Source: Bryobacterales bacterium (GTDB taxonomy: Bacteria; Acidobacteriota; Terriglobia; Bryobacterales; Bryobacteraceae). From it: DNA of 64,000 bases. The stretch lies in assembly GCA_016721425.1 (NCBI GenBank), contig JADKID010000007.1:62001-126000 (forward strand). Direction: 5' to 3'. Both the position numbers and the translations under genes were made by a program. The notes under the pieces are model-generated. The model was not told the origin of the DNA, searched no databases, and was given only the letters and a program-made list of their open reading frames with translations. Below, one piece after another: positions 36,609 to 44,702 of the stretch. How positions within the stretch are numbered: position 1 is the first letter of the stretch; each line of letters opens with the position of its first letter.

Positions 36609-38585
36609 ATGCATACCAACCCCCTGATCCACGAAAAGAGCCCCTATCTGTTGCAGCACGCCCACAACCCCGTGGAGTGGCATCCGTGGGGCGAGGAAGC
36701 GTTTCGCAAGGCCCGCGAACAGGACAAGCCCATCTTCCTCTCCATCGGCTACTCCACATGCCACTGGTGCCACGTGATGGAGCGCGAATCGTTCGAGCAG
36801 GAACACATCGCCCAGATCCTCAACGAGCATTTCATCTCCATCAAGGTGGATCGCGAAGAGCGGCCGGACGTCGACCGCATCTACATGCTCTTCGTCCAGG
36901 CCACCACCGGCAGCGGCGGCTGGCCGATGTCGGTCTGGATCACTCCGGAGCTCAAGCCCTTCTACGGCGGCACCTACTTCCCGCCGGATAATCGCTACGG
37001 GCGGCCCGGCTTCCCCCACGTGCTGCATCAACTGGCCGACGCCTGGCGGGAGCAGCGCGCCAATCTCGTGAATTCCAGCGTCAACATCCTGGGCGAGTTG
37101 GAAAAACACGCCTCGGTCGCCAGCGGTGACGAAGCCCTCAAAGCGGAGTCTCTCGACGCCTGCTACCGCTACTTCCAGCGCACCTTCGACAAGCGCCTCG
37201 GCGGCTTTGGCAATGCGCCGAAGTTCCCACGGCCCTCCGTGCTCAACTTCCTGTTTCGCTACTACCACCGCACCGGCGAGGAGGATGCCCGCGACATGGC
37301 GCTGCTGACTCTCCGCGAAATGGCCAAGGGCGGCATGAACGATCAGCTCGGCGGCGGCTTCCATCGCTACTCCGTGGACGAGCGCTGGTTCGTCCCGCAC
37401 TTCGAGAAGATGCTCTACGATCAGGCCCAGCTCGCCATCTCGTATCTGGAGGCGTTCCAGATCACCGGCGACGCGCAGTACGCCACCACCGCGCGGGCCG
37501 TCTTTGAGTACGTCTTGCGCGACATGACGCACGAGGGCGGCGCATTCTATTCGGCCGAGGACGCCGACTCCGCCCCCGATGCCGCCAAGCCCAACGAAAA
37601 GAGCGAGGGCGCGTTCTTCATCTGGAGCCAGGAGGAGATCGGCGCGCTGCTCGGCCCCGAGCGCGGCGCGGCCTTTGCCCGGGCCTTCGGCTGCATGCCC
37701 AACGGCAACGTGGAGAGCGATCCGCACGGCGAGTTCACCGGCAAGAACATCCTCTACCGGCGCGAGGATTGGCAGGATAGCGGCGAGATCGCCATCCTGC
37801 TGGCCGCCCGCGAGCAGCGCCCGCGGCCTCATCTGGACGACAAGATTCTCACCTCGTGGAACGCGATGATGATCTCCGCTTTCGCCCGTGGCGCGCAGGT
37901 GCTGGACGAGCCTCGCTATCTCGCCGCCGCCCAGCGTGCCGCCACATTCATCGATCAGACACTCGTTGTCGGCGGCCGCCTGCAGCGCCGCTGGCGCGAC
38001 GGTGAGGCCGCCATCGACGCCTTCCTCGACGATTACTCCGCCCTCACCCTGGCCCACCTGGATCTGTACGAAACCACGTTTGCGCCGGCCCATCTGGAGC
38101 GTGCCCGCGCCCTGGCTCTCGCCATGCTGGAGCAGTTTGAAGACAAGCAAAATGGCGGCTTCTACTCGTCGCCGGTAGGTAACACCGAGCTCGTGCTGCG
38201 GTTGAAAGAAGATTACGACGGCGCCGAGCCCTCTGGCAATTCTCTCGCCGCGCAGGCGCTGCTCCGTCTGGCGCATCATACCGGCGAAGAGGCGTTCCGC
38301 GAAGCCGCGGCCGATACGCTGGCGGCCTTTGCCACGCGCATCAATGAGCAATCGGTGACAGTGCCGCAGATGCTCTGCGCGCTGATGGAGAGCCTGGCGG
38401 CAAAGTCAGAGATGCTCTTCAGCGGCGAAGCTGCCGAGCTGATCCGCGAGTTCCGGCGGCACTACCGTCCCTTTACGGTGGTGCAGTCCCAGCCCGGCGA
38501 CCGGCCCGCCGCTGCGCTGTGTGAAAATTTCGTCTGCCTCCAACCGGCCCACTCGGTAGAGGAGTTGCGCGGCCTGCTAAACTGA
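36609..38585 (+). CDS. YyaL/DUF255 thioredoxin-fold protein (SPATA20-like)
   Basis: A 658-residue protein from ATG 36609 (MHTNPLIHEKSPYLLQHAHN), the exact conserved beginning of this family. The N-terminal thioredoxin-like domain holds CHWC in YSTCHWCHVMERESFE and continues IKVDREERPDVDRIYM and GGWPMSVWITPELKPFYGGT. Then comes an (alpha/alpha)6-barrel like N-acylglucosamine 2-epimerase (GGFGNAPKFPRPSVLNFLFR, GGFHRYSVDERWFVPHFEKM, DDKILTSWNAMMISAFA). Family function is unproven; a thiol-dependent or glycosyl-handling role has been suggested. Tpx follows 21 bases later. Confidence 0.93.
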   Translation: MHTNPLIHEKSPYLLQHAHNPVEWHPWGEEAFRKAREQDKPIFLSIGYSTCHWCHVMERESFEQEHIAQILNEHFISIKVDREERPDVDRIYMLFVQATTGSGGWPMSVWITPELKPFYGGTYFPPDNRYGRPGFPHVLHQLADAWREQRANLVNSSVNILGELEKHASVASGDEALKAESLDACYRYFQRTFDKRLGGFGNAPKFPRPSVLNFLFRYYHRTGEEDARDMALLTLREMAKGGMNDQLGGGFHRYSVDERWFVPHFEKMLYDQAQLAISYLEAFQITGDAQYATTARAVFEYVLRDMTHEGGAFYSAEDADSAPDAAKPNEKSEGAFFIWSQEEIGALLGPERGAAFARAFGCMPNGNVESDPHGEFTGKNILYRREDWQDSGEIAILLAAREQRPRPHLDDKILTSWNAMMISAFARGAQVLDEPRYLAAAQRAATFIDQTLVVGGRLQRRWRDGEAAIDAFLDDYSALTLAHLDLYETTFAPAHLERARALALAMLEQFEDKQNGGFYSSPVGNTELVLRLKEDYDGAEPSGNSLAAQALLRLAHHTGEEAFREAAADTLAAFATRINEQSVTVPQMLCALMESLAAKSEMLFSGEAAELIREFRRHYRPFTVVQSQPGDRPAAALCENFVCLQPAHSVEELRGLLN

Positions 38586-38606
38586 CCCTGAACAGGAGGA
38601 GTACCC

Positions 38607-39113
38607 ATGTCCCGTACAACCGCATTCAAAGGCATGCCGCTGGAGCTGACCGGACCCGAACTGAAGGTCGGCGACAAGGCCCCGGATTTCAAGGCCGTCG
38701 ACAAAGGATTGCAGCCGCTCTCGTTGGCCTCCACCGGCGATGGCGTGCGTGTCTTCAGCGTCGTCCCTTCGCTCGATACGCCCGTCTGCGACATGCAGAC
38801 CAAGAAGTTCAACGACGAGGCCGCCAAGCTGCCCTCCGTTGGCTTCTACACCATCAGCGTGGATCTGCCGTTTGCGCAGAACCGCTGGTGCAACAGCTTC
38901 GGCGTGGACAACGTGAAGATGATCAGCGATCACAAGTTCGCCAGTTTTGGCGAGAACTACGGCACGTTGATCAAGGACTGGCGTGTGGAGTCCCGCGCGA
39001 TCTTTGTCGTCGACAAGGACAACACGCTGCAATATGTCGAGTATGTGCCGGAAGTGGCCGAGCATCCGAACTACGATGCCGCTCTCGGCATCGCCAAAAA
39101 GCTAGCCGAGTAA
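38607..39113 (+). CDS. tpx: thiol peroxidase
   Basis: Atypical 2-Cys peroxiredoxin of 168 residues that reduces lipid and hydrogen peroxides using thioredoxin. The peroxidatic cysteine is C61 in SVVPSLDTPVCDMQT, with Thr58 and the resolving C95 (QNRWCNSFG) in the spacing typical of Tpx. The N-terminus TTAFKGMPLELTG also matches the family. AGGAGGAG at 38593-38600 is a strong ribosome-binding site ahead of ATG 38607. Its position right after the thioredoxin-fold DUF255 gene suggests a shared redox unit. Confidence 0.97.
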   Translation: MSRTTAFKGMPLELTGPELKVGDKAPDFKAVDKGLQPLSLASTGDGVRVFSVVPSLDTPVCDMQTKKFNDEAAKLPSVGFYTISVDLPFAQNRWCNSFGVDNVKMISDHKFASFGENYGTLIKDWRVESRAIFVVDKDNTLQYVEYVPEVAEHPNYDAALGIAKKLAE

Positions 39114-39117
39114 CGGC

Positions 39118-39606
39118 CTAGCTCAATTTGGCGTATTTGCCACGGTAGTATACCAGCGGCGCGCTGCTTGCCTGATCGGCCGTTCCATCAGGGCAGGCGG
39201 CGTGCCGCACCTCTCCCACAAACATCGTGTGGTCGCCCGCCTCGATCTTCTCCCTCGTCTCGCACTCCAACACCGCCAATGCGCCCGCCAGCACTGGTGC
39301 GCCGCCCTCGCCCACGCTCCACTCCACGCCATCGAAACGGTTCGGATGCGAAGAGGCGAAGCGCGCCGAAAGGGGCTCCTGCTCCGTGTTCAAAATGTTA
39401 ATCGCGAACGAAGACGCCGTGGAGAATGATCCATGGGTTGCCGCCTTGTGCGCGATGCAAACCAAAACCAACGGCGGATGAAGCGAAACGGAGGTGAAGG
39501 AGTTCACCGTCAGGCCGTGCGGTTTCCCATCCCGGCCCATCGTCGTGGCGACTGCGATCCCGGTGGCGAAGGCGCCGCAGGCGCGGCGGAACTCCACGCT
39601 GCCCAC
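39118..39606 (-). CDS. flavin reductase-like FMN-binding protein
   Basis: FMN-binding split-barrel flavin reductase of about 162 residues, related to the HpaC/small-component flavin reductases that feed FMNH2 to monooxygenases. Motifs: VEFRRACGAFATGIAVATTM, HGLTVNSFTSVSLHPPLVLV, SSFAINILNTEQEPLSARFA, then GDHTMFVGEVRHA and a C-terminal PLVYYRGKYAKL. No ATG is available: GTG 39606, GTG 39597 and TTG 39630 are candidates, and I use GTG 39606. The region 39606-39653 also holds the promoter of the divergent HU gene. The long frame back to 40230 is open by chance. Confidence 0.88.
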   Translation of the reverse strand: MGSVEFRRACGAFATGIAVATTMGRDGKPHGLTVNSFTSVSLHPPLVLVCIAHKAATHGSFSTASSFAINILNTEQEPLSARFASSHPNRFDGVEWSVGEGGAPVLAGALAVLECETREKIEAGDHTMFVGEVRHAACPDGTADQASSAPLVYYRGKYAKLS

Positions 39607-39623
39607 TGATGCTGTATGCTTGC

Positions 39624-39653
39624 TTGACAAGGTGAAAACCCTAATCTTATCAT
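39624..39653 (+). promoter_or_regulatory. promoter of the HU gene
   Basis: A perfect -35 TTGACA (39624-39629), an 18-base spacer and TATCAT (39648-39653) read toward the HU gene, with the start expected near 39660 and a leader of ~38 bases. On the other strand the same bases give TATGAT (39649-39654), which may drive the flavin reductase, so the element may be bidirectional. Confidence 0.6.
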
Positions 39654-39697
39654 AGGCTTTGCGATGCGGCCCGGCCCGCGGACCTGAGGAGGCGCTC

Positions 39698-39967
39698 TTG
39701 ATCAAACTGGATATTGTCAATGAGGTGGTCAACCGCACCGGTATCACCAAGACGAAAGCCGAAATGGCTGTGGAGACTGTCTTCGAATCCATGAAGCGCG
39801 CCCTGGCCGAGGGTGATCGCATCGAGCTCCGCGGCTTCGGCATCTTTAACGTCCGCCCCCGCAAAACCGGCATCGGCCGTAATCCGCGCACCGGCGCCGA
39901 GGTGGCCATCCCGCCCGGCAAGGCCGTTCGCTTCAAGCCCGGCAAAGAACTCCAGACGCTCGAGTAG
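39698..39967 (+). CDS. hup: HU/IHF-type nucleoid protein
   Basis: Histone-like DNA-bending protein of 89 residues. The start is TTG 39698, preceded by GAGGAGG (39686-39692); this fits the family start (IKLDIVNEVVNRTGITK), whereas the upstream ATG at 39659 adds an unrelated, Gly/Pro/Arg-rich sequence. Conserved residues: GDRIELRGFGIFNVRPR, RNPRTGAEVAIPPGKAVRF with the Pro that intercalates in the minor groove, and a C-terminal FKPGKELQ. It resembles IHF-alpha/HU branches. The site-2 protease gene starts 15 bases later. Confidence 0.96.
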   Translation: MIKLDIVNEVVNRTGITKTKAEMAVETVFESMKRALAEGDRIELRGFGIFNVRPRKTGIGRNPRTGAEVAIPPGKAVRFKPGKELQTLE

Positions 39968-39982
39968 TCGAGCCTTTCCCCT

Positions 39983-40966
39983 GTGGAATCAGACACATCA
40001 CCCGGCGGGCCCGGGGAGGGTAGCGGGCGCTGGACGCCCCATGTCTTTGCGCCCCATCTACCCGCCTGGCGCCGCCGCATCTGGCTGCATCTCCTTCTCC
40101 TACTGCTGACTTTATTCACCACCACCACGCTCGGCGCGCGCCTGAGCTTCAACTTCCAGCACAATCTGCCGGCCTTTGACGTCGAGCACGATCTGCTCGT
40201 CTTCCTGCAGGTCTTCCGCGACCCATCCATCCTGTTGCTGGGGTTGCCCTATGCCCTCACGCTGCTGCTGATCCTGCTGGCCCACGAGTTTGGCCACTGG
40301 TTCGCCTGCTACTACCACGGCATTGACGCCAGCCTGCCTTACTTCCTGCCGGCGCCCACGTTCATCGGTACCTTCGGCGCCTTCATCCGCTTCCGATCCG
40401 CCGTCAAGAGCCGCCGAGAGCTGTTCGATGTCGGCGTGGCCGGGCCGCTGGCGGGCTTCGCCTTTTCCATCCCCGCCATGGGCATCGGCCTGGCGCTCTC
40501 GAAAGTAGTGCCGGGCATCGGCGCCCAGGCCGAGATGCAGTTGGGTACGCCCATCCTGTTCCGGCTGATCGAGATGTGGCTCTTTCCCGGCGCGCTGCCG
40601 CCCGATATCTACCTCCATCCGGTGGCCCGCGCCGCATGGGTGGGCATGCTGCTCACCGCGCTGAATCTCCTGCCGGTGGGGCAGCTCGATGGCGGCCACA
40701 TCGTCTACGCCTGTTTCGGAGAAAAGCACCGCCACATCGCGCTCGGCTCCATCGTGTTGCTCATTCCCTTGGGCTTCATCTACTGGCCGTGGTGGCTCTA
40801 TGCCGTCGTGCTGTTCTTCGTGGGCCGCAAACACTTCTACGTCTTCGACGCCGGTCCGCTGGGCCGCGGCCGCTGGCAGTTGGTGGCGGTTACCCTCGTG
40901 ATCTTCGCGCTGGCGTTTATTCCCGCCCCTGTTCAGTACAATAGCGAGCAGGGTTTGCTGCCCTGA
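39983..40966 (+). CDS. site-2 protease family membrane metalloprotease (M50)
   Basis: A 327-residue polytopic zinc protease that cleaves within membranes. The zinc-binding helix is LLAHEFGHWFACYY (HExxH), and the third ligand lies in LNLLPVGQLDGGHIVYA (NxxPxxxLDGG). The sequence between (GVAGPLAGFAFSIPAMG) is also typical. The start is GTG 39983 (MESDTSPGG). The N-terminal ~45 residues are probably cytoplasmic and rich in Gly and Pro. No PDZ domain is seen, unlike RseP. It is 15 bases after the HU gene and 8 bases before a glycosyltransferase, so it may be part of one operon running to 43379. Substrate unknown; the ECF system at 1.5 kb is a possible but unproven client. Confidence 0.9.
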   Translation: MESDTSPGGPGEGSGRWTPHVFAPHLPAWRRRIWLHLLLLLLTLFTTTTLGARLSFNFQHNLPAFDVEHDLLVFLQVFRDPSILLLGLPYALTLLLILLAHEFGHWFACYYHGIDASLPYFLPAPTFIGTFGAFIRFRSAVKSRRELFDVGVAGPLAGFAFSIPAMGIGLALSKVVPGIGAQAEMQLGTPILFRLIEMWLFPGALPPDIYLHPVARAAWVGMLLTALNLLPVGQLDGGHIVYACFGEKHRHIALGSIVLLIPLGFIYWPWWLYAVVLFFVGRKHFYVFDAGPLGRGRWQLVAVTLVIFALAFIPAPVQYNSEQGLLP

Positions 40967-40974
40967 TTTTCCGG

Positions 40975-41721
40975 ATGAAGATTTCCGCCACCATCATCAC
41001 CTACAACGAAGAGCAAAACCTGCCGCGGGCCATTGAGAGCCTGCGCTGCTGTGACGAGATTCTGGTGGTGGATTCCGGCTCGTCCGATCGCACTGTCGAA
41101 ATCGCTGAGAAGTTCGGCGCCCGCGTCGTTGAGGCCAACTGGCGCGGCTACGCCGGGCAGAAGAACTATGCCTCCGATCAGGCCACCTACGACTGGGTGC
41201 TCTCCATTGACGCCGACGAGGCGCTCAGCGAAGACCTCGAGGGCGAGATCTGGCAGCTCAAGAAAAAGGGGCCGGATCGCGACGCCTATACCGTGCCCCG
41301 CCTCGCCCAGTATCTCGGCAAGTGGATTCTCTACTCCGGCTGGTACCCGGACCGCAAGATTCGCCTCTTCGATCGCCGAAAAGCCCGCTGGGTGGGCGAA
41401 TACGTGCACGAATCCGTCGTCAGCGAGGGCCTCGTCGGCGCGCTCAATGGCAACCTGCTCCACTACACCTGCGGTTCCCTCAGCGAGCATCTCAAAACGA
41501 TGGATCGCTACACCACGCTCGCTGCCGAAGAAGTGGTGGCTCGCAAAAAACACGTCGGATACCGCCATCTCCTGGTGGATCCGCCGTGGACGTTCTTCAA
41601 GACCTACGTCATGCAGCGCGGCTTTCTCGATGGCGTCGAGGGACTGACCATCGCCTACATGGCGGCCTTCTACACATTCCTCAAGTACGCCAAGGCCCGC
41701 TACATGAGCTGGGGGCGGTAA
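40975..41721 (+). CDS. glycosyltransferase family 2, LPS-core type
   Basis: A 248-residue GT-A-fold glycosyltransferase like WaaE/KdtX of LPS inner-core synthesis. Start MKISATIITYNEEQNLPRAI; the acceptor/nucleotide motifs are LVVDSGSSDRTVEIAEKFG and VLSIDADEALSEDLE (the DXD-type triad). Further conserved family text: GWYPDRKIRLFDRRKARW and VHESV. No signal peptide; a cytosolic membrane-associated enzyme is likely. The next gene starts right after its stop. Sugar donor not deducible (heptose or glucose in relatives). Confidence 0.93.
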   Translation: MKISATIITYNEEQNLPRAIESLRCCDEILVVDSGSSDRTVEIAEKFGARVVEANWRGYAGQKNYASDQATYDWVLSIDADEALSEDLEGEIWQLKKKGPDRDAYTVPRLAQYLGKWILYSGWYPDRKIRLFDRRKARWVGEYVHESVVSEGLVGALNGNLLHYTCGSLSEHLKTMDRYTTLAAEEVVARKKHVGYRHLLVDPPWTFFKTYVMQRGFLDGVEGLTIAYMAAFYTFLKYAKARYMSWGR

Positions 41722-42573
41722 GTGCGGGTTCTGCATCTCGATACCGGCCGCACCTTGCGCGGTGGGCAGCACCAGATGCTGCACCTATTGAGTGCGCTGC
41801 CGGTGGAGAGCCTCCTGCTGGCGCCCACCACCGCGCCCGGCGTGGAATGCGCGCCTCTGACGATCTCCAACCTGCGCCAATGGTCGCGCCGCGCTGATCT
41901 CATCCACTGTCACGATGCGAAATCGCACACGCTGGCGGCGGTATTTGCCGGGCGCCCCATCGTGGTATCCCGCCGCGTCGTCTTCCCGATTCACACCGGC
42001 CCGCTCTCCCGCTGGAAATACGGCCGCGCCGCCCACTTCATCGCCATCAGCGAGGCTGTGTCGGCGGAGCTGCGCCGCGCCGGCGTGCCGGCGGCGAAGG
42101 TCTCCATCGTGCCGGATTGCACAGAGATCCCGGCATCCGTCAGCCCGCGCACCGGACGCGTGGTGGCCATCGATTCATCCGATCCGGGGAAGGGCGGGGC
42201 ACTGCTGCGCGCCAGCGGCCTGCCCATCCACTTCTCCAATGACCTGGAGCGCGACCTGAGCGACGCCCGCGTCTTCGTCTACATCACCGATTCCGAGGGG
42301 CTCGGCTCGGCCGCCCTGCTCGCCATGGCGCACGGCGTGCCGGTGGTGGCCAGTCGCGTCGGCGGCCTGCCGGAGATCGTTGTGCATGGCGAGACCGGTC
42401 TTCTCGTGGAAAACGTCGCCGCGCAGATCCGCACCGCCGTCGAGTCGCTCCTCGCCGACGATACGCTCGCCGCGCGCCTCACCCTCGCCGCACGGGCCAT
42501 GGTGGAGCGGCGGTTTACCATTGAGCAAATGGCGCGCGATACGCTTTCGGTGTACAGAAAGGTGCTGGCTTGA
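41722..42573 (+). CDS. glycosyltransferase family 4 (GT-B)
   Basis: A 283-residue glycosyltransferase using GTG 41722, immediately after the previous stop TAA. The N-terminal domain is LHLDTGRTLRGGQHQMLHLL. The C-terminal donor-binding domain has ARVFVYITDSEGLGSAALLA and VPVVASRVGGLPEIVVHGET (E-x7-E-type motif of GT4). It is shorter than typical GT4 enzymes (350-400), with a compact linker. Probably acts with the preceding GT2 enzyme on the same lipid-linked or LPS glycan. The stop overlaps the TTG start of the prepilin peptidase (TTGA). Confidence 0.9.
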   Translation: MRVLHLDTGRTLRGGQHQMLHLLSALPVESLLLAPTTAPGVECAPLTISNLRQWSRRADLIHCHDAKSHTLAAVFAGRPIVVSRRVVFPIHTGPLSRWKYGRAAHFIAISEAVSAELRRAGVPAAKVSIVPDCTEIPASVSPRTGRVVAIDSSDPGKGGALLRASGLPIHFSNDLERDLSDARVFVYITDSEGLGSAALLAMAHGVPVVASRVGGLPEIVVHGETGLLVENVAAQIRTAVESLLADDTLAARLTLAARAMVERRFTIEQMARDTLSVYRKVLA

Positions 42574-43379
42574 ACGAACTGACTCTGTTAGCGCTCCTGG
42601 CCGGCTGCCTTGGCCTGCTCATCGGCAGCTTTCTCAACGTCTGCATCAGCCGCCTGCCCTACGACGAATCCGTGGTTTCCCCCCGCTCCCATTGCCCCTA
42701 TTGCGCCACCATGATCGCCTGGTACGACAACGTGCCCGTCGTTAGCTACCTGGTGCTGATGGCCCGCTGCCGCCATTGCCGCGCGCCCATCTCGGCGCGC
42801 TATCCGATTGTCGAACTGCTCACCGGCGCGCTCTTCGCCGCCATCGTCTGGCGTCTGGGGCCGGGCTGGGCGGCGCTGAAATGGTGTGCGTTTGCGGCCA
42901 TCGTCGTGGAACTGGCGTTCTCCGATCTGGAGACCCGCATCCTGCCCGACGAGTTCACCAAAGGCGGGGCACTGCTCGGCGTCGTGCTGGCCGCCATCGT
43001 TCCACTGCCGATGGGCCTTTTCAGCTTCGTGGCCGAGCTCCTGCGGCCCAACTCCAGCGAAGCGTTTGCATCTCTGGTCAACGCCCTGCTGACGGCCGGG
43101 TTTCTCTCCGGAGGCCTCTACGCCATGGGCGCTCTCTACCAGCGGCTGCGCGGCCGCGAGGGCATGGGGCTCGGCGACGTCAAAATGGTGGCCATGCTCG
43201 GGGCCTTCCTCGGCCTCGAAACCGCGCTGCTCGGGTTGATGATCGGCTCCCTGCTGGGCAGCATCATCGGGCTCACCTGGATCAAACTGCGCAGCGCATC
43301 CGCCTCGGATTACGAGCTGCCGTTCGGTTCTTTCCTCGCGCTGGGCGCCTTGCTTGCCGCCGTTACCCATTTCCGATAG
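42570..43379 (+). CDS. pilD: prepilin peptidase / N-methyltransferase (A24)
   Basis: Membrane aspartyl protease of 269 residues that processes type IV prepilins or type II pseudopilins. The start is TTG 42570, overlapping the previous stop. The first helix and cytosolic loop are LLIGSFLNVCISRLPY and contain two CxxC pairs, CPYC and CRHC, that bind zinc in the methyltransferase part. The catalytic aspartates are in AFSDLETRILPDE and GLGDVKMVAMLG. All are present, so it should be bifunctional. No pilus genes lie nearby. Confidence 0.96.
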   Translation: MNELTLLALLAGCLGLLIGSFLNVCISRLPYDESVVSPRSHCPYCATMIAWYDNVPVVSYLVLMARCRHCRAPISARYPIVELLTGALFAAIVWRLGPGWAALKWCAFAAIVVELAFSDLETRILPDEFTKGGALLGVVLAAIVPLPMGLFSFVAELLRPNSSEAFASLVNALLTAGFLSGGLYAMGALYQRLRGREGMGLGDVKMVAMLGAFLGLETALLGLMIGSLLGSIIGLTWIKLRSASASDYELPFGSFLALGALLAAVTHFR

Positions 43380-43391
43380 ACTTGGAGGACT

Positions 43392-44690
43392 ATGTCGAAA
43401 TTCAAGGACCTGAATCGAGAACTGGGCTTCAACACGCGTGCCCTGCACGCCGGCTATGAGGCGGAAGCAACCACCAAAGCGCGCGCCGTGCCGATCTACC
43501 AGACCACCTCGTTTGAGTTCGACGATTCGGCCGATGCCGCCCAGTTGTTCGCCCTGCAGAAGTTCGGCAACATCTACACGCGCATCATGAATCCCACCAC
43601 CGACGTGCTGGAAAAGCGCGTGGCCAGCCTGGAAAACGGCGCTGCCGCCCTCGCCGTGGCATCGGGACAGGCCGCGCAGATGCTGGCGCTTACCTCGCTC
43701 CTGCAGGCCGGCGATCACTTTGTCGCCTCCAGCACGCTCTACGGTGGTACCTACACCCAGTTTGACGTCAGCTTCCGCCGCATGGGCATCGACGTTACGT
43801 TCGTCGAGCCAGATCAGCCCGAGAACTTCCGCAATGCCATCCGGCCCAACACCAAGGCGATCTACGGCGAGACCATCTCCAACCCGCGCGGCAACGTGCT
43901 CGACATCGCCGCCGTGGCCGATATCGCCAAGGCCGCCGGCCTGCCGTTCCTGATCGACAACACCTTCGCCACGCCCTACCTTTGCAAGCCCATCGATCAC
44001 GGCGCTAACATCGTGCTGCACTCGCTCACCAAGTTCATCGGCGGCCACGGGACGTCCATCGGCGGCATCATCGTCGATGGCGGCAAGTTCGATTGGCTCA
44101 AGGGCGCGTTCCCGCAGATCAATCAGCCCTCGCCGGCTTATCACGGCATGAACTTCGCCGAGACGTTCGGCGCCATCGCCTACATCCTGAAGGTCCGCGT
44201 GGAAGGCCTGCGCGATCTGGGTCCGGCGCTCAGCCCGTTCAACTCTTTCCTCTTCCTGCAGGGCGTAGAGACTCTCGGTATGCGCATGGATCACCACGTC
44301 CATAATGCGCAGATTGTGGCCGAGCACCTGGAGAGCCATTCCCAGGTGAAGTGGGTGAACTACGCGGGCTTGAAATCCAGCAAGTACTACGACCTCGGCA
44401 AGAAGTATCTACCCAAGGGCCCGGGCGCTGTGTTCAGCTTCGGCATCGAGGGCGGCTACGAGGCGGGCGTGAAGTTCGTCAACAGCCTGAAGCTGTTCTC
44501 GCATCTCGCCAACGTCGGCGACGCGCGCTCCCTGGTGATCCACCCCGCCTCCACCACCCACCAGCAACTGTCGCCGGAGCAGCAGACGGCGGCCGGCGTC
44601 ACCGGCGACATGATCCGTCTGTCGGTGGGCCTGGAGGATCTCGAAGATCTCCTGTGGGATCTGAACCAGGCGCTGGAAGCGAGCAAATAG
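43392..44690 (+). CDS. metY: O-acetylhomoserine sulfhydrylase (homocysteine synthase)
   Basis: PLP-dependent Cys/Met metabolism enzyme of 432 residues, making homocysteine from O-acetyl-L-homoserine and sulfide. The N-terminus FNTRALHAGYEAEATTKARA and PIYQTTSFEFD, then the MetY-specific long insert; the PLP lysine is in LHSLTKFIGGHGTSIGG. The C-terminus LSVGLEDLEDLLWDLNQALE is standard. A GGAGG (43383-43387) leads to ATG 43392. No SAM riboswitch is present, since only 12 bases separate it from the previous gene; regulation is not visible. Confidence 0.96.
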   Translation: MSKFKDLNRELGFNTRALHAGYEAEATTKARAVPIYQTTSFEFDDSADAAQLFALQKFGNIYTRIMNPTTDVLEKRVASLENGAAALAVASGQAAQMLALTSLLQAGDHFVASSTLYGGTYTQFDVSFRRMGIDVTFVEPDQPENFRNAIRPNTKAIYGETISNPRGNVLDIAAVADIAKAAGLPFLIDNTFATPYLCKPIDHGANIVLHSLTKFIGGHGTSIGGIIVDGGKFDWLKGAFPQINQPSPAYHGMNFAETFGAIAYILKVRVEGLRDLGPALSPFNSFLFLQGVETLGMRMDHHVHNAQIVAEHLESHSQVKWVNYAGLKSSKYYDLGKKYLPKGPGAVFSFGIEGGYEAGVKFVNSLKLFSHLANVGDARSLVIHPASTTHQQLSPEQQTAAGVTGDMIRLSVGLEDLEDLLWDLNQALEASK

Positions 44691-44702
44691 CCGATCTCCC
44701 CG

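Noticed and set aside
35271..38351. Long extensions on both strands upstream of the dipeptidase and YyaL genes
   Set aside because: They overlap the neighbouring real gene completely. The conserved starts are ATG 36563 and ATG 36609.
39660..40230. Upstream extension of the flavin reductase frame opposite the HU and protease genes
   Set aside because: The family start lies at VEFRRA, and the extension overlaps the HU gene and its promoter.
43370..43392. SAM riboswitch expected ahead of the methionine gene
   Set aside because: Only 12 bases separate the preceding stop from the start; no room for a riboswitch.
42588..44339. Minus-strand frame (583 codons) opposite pilD and metY
   Set aside because: Both plus-strand genes are certain. 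The minus frame spans two unrelated genes, as only a shadow would.
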